Shown here in pieces: positions 24,690 through 32,182 of a stretch of DNA of 38,199 nt. Each line of letters opens with the position of its first letter. The first letter of the stretch is position 1. The translations under genes and the position numbers were made by a program. A model generated the notes under the pieces. That model worked only from the letters and a program-made list of their open reading frames with translations. It had not been told where the DNA came from and ran no database searches. This stretch comes from an uncultured delta proteobacterium (lineage in GTDB: Bacteria; Desulfobacterota; Desulfobulbia; Desulfobulbales; Desulfocapsaceae): positions 1-38,199 of the forward strand of contig CAIQWD010000008.1 in assembly GCA_903875445.1 (NCBI GenBank), given 5' to 3'.

Positions 24690-26296
24690 TCACTCAAGCG
24701 CACCTCGGCTGGCAAAGCCTTTCCCCGGACGTCGAATCTCTTGTGCTCTTGCTTAAAGATGCCGGGATACCGACAAAAGAGCAAAGCAAGATTCAAGGTC
24801 CGGTCAAGGTTGTGATGATCGAAAGCGTTTTCTGGGGCAAGGCGGCCGCCGTGGCTGCGGACAACCGGGTGCGCTGGTGTGCCGTTTGGGCTGAACACCG
24901 GCCGCCGGAGATCGACATTTTTGCGGCGATGGCCGGCAGAAACGGACATCTGCTGTTGCATACGCTTGTCCCTGACCAGCAAGGAGAGTTGCCCTCGCAG
25001 ACGCCCTTTTTCCCGGCGGCCAATCGACCGGAAAGGTATCTCCGGGATATGTTCGGGGTTCATTTTTTCGATCATCCGGATCAGCGCCGCTGGATGCGCC
25101 ACCAGGCATGGCAGGAGGGGCAATATCCGCTGCTGAAAACTTTCCCGTTGGCCGGAACTCCGGCGGAAATGACTCCTCCCGATTGTCACTACCCCTTTCT
25201 TGCGGTCGAAGGCGAAGGTGTCTATGAGATCCCGGTCGGGCCGGTGCACGCCGGAATTATCGAACCCGGCCATTTCCGTTTTCAGGCCATGGGCGAAGAT
25301 ATTCTCAGCCTGGAGGAACACCTCGGCTACGTCCACAAAGGCATTGAAAAATCGGCGGAAGGGCGCGATGTCCGGGGGCTTGTTCGGCTTGCCGGACGGG
25401 TGTCGGGGGACAGCACCGTGGCCCATGCCTGGGCGGCTTGTCAGGCCTGCGAAGCGGCCGTCGGCATCACCCTGCCGCGGCGGGCGCTGATGATTCGGGG
25501 AATACTTGCCGAAAGGGAAAGGATCGCCAATCATCTCGGCGATATCGGCGCCTGTTGCAACGACGTCGGCTTTACCTTCGCCCAGGTGCAGTGCAGCCGC
25601 TTGCGCGAGCTATGGCAACGACAGAACGCCGCCGTCTTCGGCCATCGGTTATTGATGGACATAGTTGTTCCCGGCGGAGTGAAGGGTGACCTTGACGCGG
25701 TGCAGCTTGACTTCCTGCATGCAGCTATAGAGCAGTTACGCTCCGAATTACGGGAATTCCTGCCCCTGCTCTATGAATATCCATCACTGCAGGATCGTTT
25801 GCGCACTACCGGCGTGCTATCGCTTAAAAAGGCACGAAGCCTCGGCGTTCTTGGTTTTCTTGCCAGGGCCAGCGGCGAATGCTGGGATTTACGGCGAGAT
25901 GCACCCTATGTCCCCTATGGCAACATGGTTATCACCGTTCCCCACAGTTTGGAAGGCGATGCCTCCGGTCGGCTACGGATACGGGGCGATGAAATCCTCG
26001 TTTCTCTCGATCTGCTTGAAGAAATGCTGAAAAAATTGCCGGCCGGGGAGGTGGCGATGGAGTTTCCCGCTGTCCAGGGAGATTGCAGCGGTTTCGGTTG
26101 CATTGAGGGCTGGCGCGGAGAGATTCTCGCCTATGTGCACCTGGGCGAGGGCGGCAGGGTTCTCCGGTATTTTCCCCGCGATCCCAGCTGGCTCAATTGG
26201 CCCGCCCTTGAGGTAATGATCGAGGGGGTTATCGTCCCTGATTTTCCATTATGCAACAAATCGGTAAATGGCTCCTATTCCGGGCATGATCTGTAA
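24686..26296 (+). CDS. hyfG: HyfG-like large subunit lacking NiFe ligands (Ehr type)
   Basis: This 536-residue protein fuses a NuoC-like domain (about 1-150, ending ERYLRDMFGVHFFDHPDQRR) to a NuoD/hydrogenase large-subunit domain (GPVHAGIIEPGHFRF at about 185-199, GYVHKGIEKSAEGRD). Hydrogenases have RVCGIC at the first Ni site; here it reads RVSGDS, with S240 and S243 in place of both cysteines. At the C-terminal site DPCxxC is DPSWLN, with S501 and N504. All four ligands are gone, so no NiFe centre and no hydrogenase activity is expected. This pattern defines the hydrogenase-related (Ehr) complexes. The start at 24686 shares ATGA with the preceding stop and has AAGGGGG upstream. Confidence 0.93.
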   Translation: MITQAHLGWQSLSPDVESLVLLLKDAGIPTKEQSKIQGPVKVVMIESVFWGKAAAVAADNRVRWCAVWAEHRPPEIDIFAAMAGRNGHLLLHTLVPDQQGELPSQTPFFPAANRPERYLRDMFGVHFFDHPDQRRWMRHQAWQEGQYPLLKTFPLAGTPAEMTPPDCHYPFLAVEGEGVYEIPVGPVHAGIIEPGHFRFQAMGEDILSLEEHLGYVHKGIEKSAEGRDVRGLVRLAGRVSGDSTVAHAWAACQACEAAVGITLPRRALMIRGILAERERIANHLGDIGACCNDVGFTFAQVQCSRLRELWQRQNAAVFGHRLLMDIVVPGGVKGDLDAVQLDFLHAAIEQLRSELREFLPLLYEYPSLQDRLRTTGVLSLKKARSLGVLGFLARASGECWDLRRDAPYVPYGNMVITVPHSLEGDASGRLRIRGDEILVSLDLLEEMLKKLPAGEVAMEFPAVQGDCSGFGCIEGWRGEILAYVHLGEGGRVLRYFPRDPSWLNWPALEVMIEGVIVPDFPLCNKSVNGSYSGHDL

Positions 26297-26339
26297 CCTG
26301 ATAGGAATAAGAGAGATATGGTTCTTCTAGGAAAATAAT

Positions 26340-26855
26340 ATGTTCAGTGTTCTTGGCAGGATTTTTAAAACAGGCTGTTTGACGGAGAAATTACCGGCGC
26401 ACGACCAGGTAGTTGAACAACTCGGCTCGGTCTGTCGAAAGGAAATCAGCCGGATTTTTGGCGGAAGCCTGGCGATCAGAATGGTTGATGCCGGCTCCTG
26501 CAACGGCTGCGAACTGGAAATGCATGCGTTGAATAACAGCTTTTACGATATCGAACGATTCGGCATTCATTTTGTGGCCTCGCCGCGCCATGCCGATCTT
26601 CTCCTGGTTACAGGCCCGGTCGCCCGGCATATGCAGGCTGCGCTGAAAGGCACCTACGATGCCACACCCGATCCCAAACTGGTTATCGCCATGGGCGACT
26701 GCGCCGCCGATGGCGGGGAATTCGGTGTTTCCTACGCCAGTTGCGGTGCTGTTGCCAATGTCGTTCCGGTCGATGTGGTAATTCGCGGCTGCCCTCCGAA
26801 CCCGCTGCAGCTTCTTGAGGGTATTTTGCAGCTGCTTGGGCGGTCAGGCCGGTAG
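26340..26855 (+). CDS. hyfI: HyfI-like (NuoB-type) small subunit of an Ehr complex
   Basis: This 171-residue protein belongs to the NuoB/hydrogenase small-subunit family. Its four cluster ligands are intact: C54 and C57 in GSCNGCE, C121 in MGDCAADGG and C151 in RGCPPNP. It should carry one [4Fe-4S] cluster equivalent to N2 of complex I. With no polyferredoxin gene nearby, this is the only Fe-S protein of the cluster visible here. AGGAAA lies about 7 nt before the ATG. It follows the large subunit gene by 43 nt, the only larger gap within the complex genes, and is the last gene of the unit. Confidence 0.94.
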   Translation: MFSVLGRIFKTGCLTEKLPAHDQVVEQLGSVCRKEISRIFGGSLAIRMVDAGSCNGCELEMHALNNSFYDIERFGIHFVASPRHADLLLVTGPVARHMQAALKGTYDATPDPKLVIAMGDCAADGGEFGVSYASCGAVANVVPVDVVIRGCPPNPLQLLEGILQLLGRSGR

Positions 26856-26889
26856 GCTTTGTACCCATTACACCGATGGCATAGACTTT

Positions 26890-29478
26890 TTATCTTGCCA
26901 AGGGCAAACGAATAATAAAGGTGGTTCCCAGCCCTTCCTCCGTCTCGAAGGTCAGTGTGCCCCCATGTTTCTCGGTTATCACGTCGTGGGAGATGGTTAA
27001 ACCTTGGCCCGTACCCCGGCCCACCTCCTTGGTTGTAAAAAATGGATCGAAGATCCGTTTCTGGATCGCAACCGGTATGCCGGAACCGGTGTCGCGAATC
27101 CGAATCTCCACCGCGGAATCCACTACCTTTGTAGAGATATGAATTTCTCCTTTTTCCCCCTCGGGATTCCGGCCAAGCTTTTCGCCAATGGCATGGGCGG
27201 CATTGATGAGCAGGTTCAGAATAACCTGCCCCAACTCGTCGATATGGCAGGGAATGGGCGGCAGATCAACAGCCAGGTCCGTTATGACATCGGCCACATA
27301 TTTCCATTCATTGCGGGCAATAAGAACCGTAGTTTCGATAATTGCATTGACCACGACGCTCTCCTTTTCCCGGGAGGAGGGATGAGAGAATTCTTTCATG
27401 GCCTTGACGATCGACGTGACCCTGGCTATGCCTGTTTTTGATTGCTGAATCGCCGCCGGGACCTCCTCCATCAGGTATTCCCAGTCTGCCTCAACCAGTA
27501 TCGACCGCAGTTCTTGTGCTATCTCCGGAGGAGCCGTGGTAATGAGTTTCTGAATGGATTGTTCTATAATGGACATTCCCTTGCTTGCACCTTCAAGAAA
27601 ATCGATGTTGGTGCCGATATACTGCATCGGTGTATTGATTTCATGGGCGATTCCCGCGGCAAGCTGGCCGACTGATTCCAATTTCTGGGCATGCAGCAAA
27701 CGCGACTGCAGTCGTTCTTTTTCTTTTTCTGTCTTTTGCAATTCGGTAATATCACGGACTATCTCGATAAACCGCCCCTGCCCAATCAGCGGGACAACAT
27801 ATTTCAAAAGGATTTCCACTGGTATATATCTGCCATCCTTACTTTTATGGACCGTCGAAAAGAGCAGTGATTCCTTGAGCCCCTGTTTTACCGGGGCTAT
27901 CATTTCTCGGAAAGATTCCGGTGAGTATTCCGATTTGATCTCGGGTGCAGTCAATCTCAGGAGTTCCTCCCTGGAATATCCGGTCTGATCCACTGCTCCT
28001 TTGTTGACATAGAGATAGACAAGGGTTTCGGGATCAAACATAAAAACACAGTCGATAACCTGATCCAGGGTCTGATTGAAACTGTTCAGGGTGGCCTCTT
28101 CCAGTTTTTTCAAGTCGTCGGCCATCTTGTTCAATGCTGCCCCCATTATGCCGATTTCATCAGGCCCTTCGGGGAGTCTTTTAGCCGATTTTCTCTGGGA
28201 AATCCTGCCCGCAAACTGCAATACCTCAGAGATTGGTCCGGTAATTCCTCTGATTAAAAAAACCGCCAATACGACGGCAAAAAGCACGCAGGCACCGGTT
28301 ATAATGATACTGAGCAGCAAGGTCGTTTTCGATGCATTGCTGAATGTTTTTTGGATAATTTTTTCCGATTCGCCAATGGCACCGATGATTCGTTCCAGTG
28401 CCTTCTCGTTGCTGGTGTCGACCATCCGACCAACCTTTTCTTTTGCAGCTGCTGCGGTTGTTTTCGTATCTTCGAGCTGTTCTTCGAAAACCCTGTTGGT
28501 AATCTCTCCTTTTTCCTGCAAATGTAATGGCAGCTCCGTTCGTAATTGACCAAGGCTCTTGTTCACACGCTCTATGGACTTTTTAATGTCTTCCTGGATA
28601 TTCAATTCATCATCCAGGTGTCTCGCAAGAATCTCTTCCCTTTTTTGCTGCTGGATGATCCTACTGTTATTACGTTCATTATCGATAGCAAGATTCACCT
28701 TATCGGTAACTATCTTCATTTCCTCGGCAATGACCCTGGATTGCAGGTCAAATTCCTGGCGAATGTGTTGCCGGATAAGATCTTTTCTCTTACTCGAAGA
28801 GTCCTTGAGCTCCCCAAAACGCTGGACAAGGTACTCCATGAGCGGTGGTCCATGAAGCGTGTCTATCTTGACTATCGTTTCGGCAAGCAAGTCATCTATT
28901 TCATGCTTATTCTTCCCCTGCATCTGCTCAAGAATATGATCTATCTGATCAATGTTTCGAGAGAATATTTCCTGGCTTTCATGACTTGCCTCTTTTAGCG
29001 AATCCACATTGAAAATCGCGACATTCGACAGGACGGAAAGCGACCTGTTATCAAAATCGATTATTTCATCGATCAAGACAGTGGAATCGTTCAAAAGTCG
29101 TTTCAAACTCATGCCCACCATTTTATGCTGGTCATTCAGCGTAGCATCAACCTCCCCGCCTACTTTCCCTAATTCCTCCTGGATAACATTGTAAAATTCC
29201 TTCTGGTGCCCCAGGGCAATGGATACAATGTTTTCAATCGCTGCCATCCCGCTTGCTGCAACAATCCCATCGTTTGCAATACCTTTGAATGCAGTAAATT
29301 CATGTTCGCTAAGCCGCTGTATTTCAGCTATATTTCCGGATATTTCCGCTTGAATCACCCCTCTGCTCTTATCGGTCAGTTTATTATTGGCAATGATGAT
29401 CAGGGAACTGACCAGGCTGATCAGAAAGATAATGAGCAACAGCATCTTTTGTTTGATATTCAGATTCGCTGTCTTCAT
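26890..29478 (-). CDS. HAMP-PAS histidine kinase with long helical sensor region
   Basis: This 862-residue protein has a first membrane helix at about 10-31, then a long predominantly helical, probably coiled-coil periplasmic region (about 32-380), a second helix (about 385-408), HAMP (about 410-465), one PAS domain (about 475-590), HisKA with H612 in GIAHEINTPMQYIG, and HATPase_c with NLLINAAHAIGE, DTGSGIP and GTGQGL. No REC is attached. Its start shares ATGA with the stop of the binding-protein gene at 29475, so it is co-translated with it. It converges on the Ehr operon with only 34 nt between stops. No strong terminator is visible there. Confidence 0.93.
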   Translation of the reverse strand: MKTANLNIKQKMLLLIIFLISLVSSLIIIANNKLTDKSRGVIQAEISGNIAEIQRLSEHEFTAFKGIANDGIVAASGMAAIENIVSIALGHQKEFYNVIQEELGKVGGEVDATLNDQHKMVGMSLKRLLNDSTVLIDEIIDFDNRSLSVLSNVAIFNVDSLKEASHESQEIFSRNIDQIDHILEQMQGKNKHEIDDLLAETIVKIDTLHGPPLMEYLVQRFGELKDSSSKRKDLIRQHIRQEFDLQSRVIAEEMKIVTDKVNLAIDNERNNSRIIQQQKREEILARHLDDELNIQEDIKKSIERVNKSLGQLRTELPLHLQEKGEITNRVFEEQLEDTKTTAAAAKEKVGRMVDTSNEKALERIIGAIGESEKIIQKTFSNASKTTLLLSIIITGACVLFAVVLAVFLIRGITGPISEVLQFAGRISQRKSAKRLPEGPDEIGIMGAALNKMADDLKKLEEATLNSFNQTLDQVIDCVFMFDPETLVYLYVNKGAVDQTGYSREELLRLTAPEIKSEYSPESFREMIAPVKQGLKESLLFSTVHKSKDGRYIPVEILLKYVVPLIGQGRFIEIVRDITELQKTEKEKERLQSRLLHAQKLESVGQLAAGIAHEINTPMQYIGTNIDFLEGASKGMSIIEQSIQKLITTAPPEIAQELRSILVEADWEYLMEEVPAAIQQSKTGIARVTSIVKAMKEFSHPSSREKESVVVNAIIETTVLIARNEWKYVADVITDLAVDLPPIPCHIDELGQVILNLLINAAHAIGEKLGRNPEGEKGEIHISTKVVDSAVEIRIRDTGSGIPVAIQKRIFDPFFTTKEVGRGTGQGLTISHDVITEKHGGTLTFETEEGLGTTFIIRLPLAR

Positions 29479-30476
29479 TGGATAGGAGGCTCTCCCTTTT
29501 CCCCGCTCAGTGCATAATCGGAAACCAGGGTATCGATATCAACTGGTTTGAGCAAAATTTTAAGATCCAAGGCCTTTTCTAGATGCAGTTGCAGCATTTT
29601 TTTTTCCGGCATTACCAAAGAAAAATGAATTCCCCCTCGGCGCTTGACCAAAGAAGCACTGACCAAGGCCTGCTCAAAGCCGAAATACGATTCCTGAAGA
29701 ATAGCGGTCTGCTTCGCCGCCAGGACATTAATATCATTTTCAATGAAGACACATGCCCGGGCCAGACTTTGCACCCATTCCTCTAGTGCCTTTTTCGAGT
29801 TATTCCGAAGAATATTCGATCTGGCAACAAGTACGGTGGTAAGCCTTCCGGAGAGTTCCTTCTCCGGTTTCTCCATTTGCATGATAAAACGGTTTTTTTC
29901 GGCTAGAGATCCATATGGTTCAGGAAAATACATGGCATTGATTCTCCCGGCTTCGAGATTTTGTAACACGGTATTGAAAGGGACCTTTATGGTTTTATAA
30001 TCGAGACCATAGCGCAGTTTTTCTCCTGACAGGAGCTGAATAAGATCGAGATTTTCATTGGATCTCAAGCCAGGTACACCAATTATCTTACCCCGGAAAT
30101 TCGATAATTCGCTGTATTCCACTCTCTCTAGAACAGATCCGCCTGAATGGCACCCTCCGATTATTTTGATATCAATACCATCGCCGGCCATATCGAAGGC
30201 TACCGGCAAGGGCAAATCTGCAATATCTATGGCCCCCACCCGCAACGCCGCTTCCAGCGATGTGAAGGATCGGTATTTGACAAGACTGAGGTTTACGTTG
30301 GAAAAATTCAGCCTGTCGTTGTCATAGGAGACAACCAGCGGCAACTGGGCGACCAGAGGGATGTAGCCGATATTTAATGTAATTACAGATTGTTCGGCAT
30401 GGACAACAGGACGAAAAAAAACAGGGCAGACAAGAAGCGTGATCATGATGATCCCAAAAGAAAAAGGCCTTTTCAT
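29475..30476 (-). CDS. Periplasmic substrate-binding protein, NMT1/SsuA-like
   Basis: This 333-residue protein has a signal peptide (MKRPFSFGIIMITLLVCPVF, cleavage near VHA at about 27). The mature part shows the two-lobed type II binding fold of NrtA/SsuA/THI5-like proteins: NIGYIPLVAQLPLVV, LEAALRVGAIDIADLPLP, GKIIGVPGLRSN and LEAGRINAMYFPEPY. Such proteins bind nitrate, sulfonates or pyrimidine precursors; the ligand here is unknown. The start at 30476 has AAGGAG upstream, and the longer frame from 30650 is rejected because it has no signal sequence at its end and overlaps the previous gene. No permease or ABC ATPase is adjacent; instead the kinase gene follows in overlap. Confidence 0.88.
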   Translation of the reverse strand: MKRPFSFGIIMITLLVCPVFFRPVVHAEQSVITLNIGYIPLVAQLPLVVSYDNDRLNFSNVNLSLVKYRSFTSLEAALRVGAIDIADLPLPVAFDMAGDGIDIKIIGGCHSGGSVLERVEYSELSNFRGKIIGVPGLRSNENLDLIQLLSGEKLRYGLDYKTIKVPFNTVLQNLEAGRINAMYFPEPYGSLAEKNRFIMQMEKPEKELSGRLTTVLVARSNILRNNSKKALEEWVQSLARACVFIENDINVLAAKQTAILQESYFGFEQALVSASLVKRRGGIHFSLVMPEKKMLQLHLEKALDLKILLKPVDIDTLVSDYALSGEKGEPPIQ

Positions 30477-30576
30477 CTCAGCTCCTTTTTGCATTTTTGC
30501 CAACCGGATATTCTCCCATGGCATCCTGGCCTCATCTCTATTTCCAAACCGGAACCGCAGAGACCCTCCAAGTATT

Positions 30577-31800
30577 TCAGGGAATCGGTTCGAGTTGAAC
30601 TGGATTTTCCGCATGTGTCTGGGCGAGATCTTCTCCTTGATAGACACCAATGATTTTTAAAAGATCCCATTTGTCAGTCACTTCCGCAGGATTTTTGCCC
30701 ACGGCTACATAGGTTGCGTGGATACCCTGGTGATCCCAGTCCCGCCAGTACTCATCATCTAGGAGAAGCTGGAAGTGGTGGCCTTCCAATGCCTTGATAA
30801 CTTCAAAATGATCGAAGCTCTTCGCCCTTTCTACCGCATCCGCATACTGAAACATATCAACCCAGGCCGCTGCTGCCCCGGTCCCCGGTTTCTGCCTGTA
30901 TTCCTTTTCGAAAAGGTCAACAAATTTTTTTGAACCCTCATACATCTCAGCCAGACCATGATACCAACTCATGGTGGTAATTACTCCCTGCATTACTTCG
31001 GGTCCAATCGGTTCAGCCATATGGATATCCATCAACGGCACCACAATGGCCATTTTTTTTCTCAGTTCGAGCGTCGTAGCCTGTTGCAGGCAGCTTATCA
31101 TATCCTGCCCGAACTGAACGAGAACCAGGACATCCGGTCCGGCTATCTTTGCCTGCAAGAGCGGCGAAATATAGCTGTCGGCTCCAAGCTTGGTTGGGAT
31201 TTTGAGAATTGTTTTCCCCCCGGCTTGCTCCAAGAAACCCCGCATGGATTCAAACACGCTGCTTCCCCATGTATAGTCGGCGTACAAGAAGACATATCTG
31301 GCATTCGCGCCAAATTGGCTAATGAGTTGATGGGAGAGTGCCTCCGCACTCATATGGGCGTCTATATACCAGCGAAAGGTGTGCCTATGGCCGTCTTTTC
31401 CGGTAGTCTCATTTGAATGGGTGAGAGTGGCCATGAAGATAACTCCGGCTTTCTGGCATTCTTCACTCTGGGCAATGGCCTCTGCAGAGCTTGAACCACC
31501 GGTAATGAGAATTGCCCCGTTTTTAATGAGGTCCTGAGCATTTTTTCTGGCTATTTCAGCATCGGTTCGCGTGTCCCGCACCGAATAGACAATTTTCTTA
31601 CCGAGAATCCCACCCCGTTCATTGAGAATATTGATAGCCAGTTTATATGCCCTCAGTTCATCCTCGCCTTGTCTCGAATAGGTTCCGGTCAGGGGCACAT
31701 TGATACCGAACAGGACTGTTTCAACCGACCATACGGAGGTTACGGCAAGCAAGATCATAGGGATTCCGGCGAGAAAGATATATATCGGCTTGATCTTCAT
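30577..31800 (-). CDS. Periplasmic ligand-binding protein, branched-chain amino acid/amide type
   Basis: This 407-residue protein has a signal peptide (about 1-25, ending SVWS) and a type I binding fold of the LivJ/AmiC/UrtA family (Peripla_BP_6). It shows FGINVPLTGTYSRQGED, NERGGILGKKI, VRDTRTDAEIARKNAQDL and ITGGSSSAEAIAQSE, the usual ligand-cleft Ser-Ser-Ser region. LivJ-type proteins bind amino acids, amides or short organic acids. It is the first gene of a three-gene unit with a second binding protein 100 nt downstream and a histidine kinase. There are no liv transporter genes in the window, so a sensing role is likely. Confidence 0.9.
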   Translation of the reverse strand: MKIKPIYIFLAGIPMILLAVTSVWSVETVLFGINVPLTGTYSRQGEDELRAYKLAINILNERGGILGKKIVYSVRDTRTDAEIARKNAQDLIKNGAILITGGSSSAEAIAQSEECQKAGVIFMATLTHSNETTGKDGHRHTFRWYIDAHMSAEALSHQLISQFGANARYVFLYADYTWGSSVFESMRGFLEQAGGKTILKIPTKLGADSYISPLLQAKIAGPDVLVLVQFGQDMISCLQQATTLELRKKMAIVVPLMDIHMAEPIGPEVMQGVITTMSWYHGLAEMYEGSKKFVDLFEKEYRQKPGTGAAAAWVDMFQYADAVERAKSFDHFEVIKALEGHHFQLLLDDEYWRDWDHQGIHATYVAVGKNPAEVTDKWDLLKIIGVYQGEDLAQTHAENPVQLEPIP

Positions 31801-32182
31801 TTTCTCTTCCCGAGGTTGCGGAATTAACCCGTTTTGCCGAGTGCAGAGACGTGAGGATGGTTCATGTGGTTGTTTTCCAGCATTTTTTTCTGTTCATCCA
31901 GTATCCGATTTTTTTTTATGCAATGCAAATTTTTTATTCAAAGGCATCTTCGTTCGTTTGAAATATAGTTATGTAATATCAAGCGCATACTAACCAAGTT
32001 GAACGGGGGCAAATACCTTTACAAAATTCTTTCCACTTATATCTCAGGTTGCCATTTTTTCTTAGGACCTCAAGGTGATTTGTGTATGATTAGAAAGAGA
32101 GCACATCGTCTCTCGCTGGCAAGGGGATAGGCAAACGTGAGGGTATCCTGAACCGCCGACGGCAGCACTGCAACCAGAGGCC
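31801..32182. other. Intergenic region between divergent sensor loci
   Basis: This 382-nt AT-rich gap separates the leftward binding-protein gene from the rightward kinase. A minus-strand GGAAGAG ribosome site adjoins 31800. On the plus strand a possible -10 TATGAT lies at 32085-32090, but its -35 is poor. No reading frame, repeat or RNA gene was recognised. Confidence 0.4.

Noticed and set aside
24686-26855. Functional [NiFe] hydrogenase large and small subunits
   Set aside because: All four cysteines needed to hold the NiFe centre are replaced, so calling this a hydrogenase would be misleading despite clear homology.
19588-26855. A respiratory complex I (nuo) operon
   Set aside because: Gene order and HyfB/HyfE/HyfF-type subunits match hydrogenase 4; NADH module genes and NuoI/J/N equivalents are absent.
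30477-30650. N-terminal extension of the second binding protein
   Set aside because: It would place 58 non-signal residues before a clear signal peptide and overlap the upstream gene; AAGGAG precedes the start at 30476.
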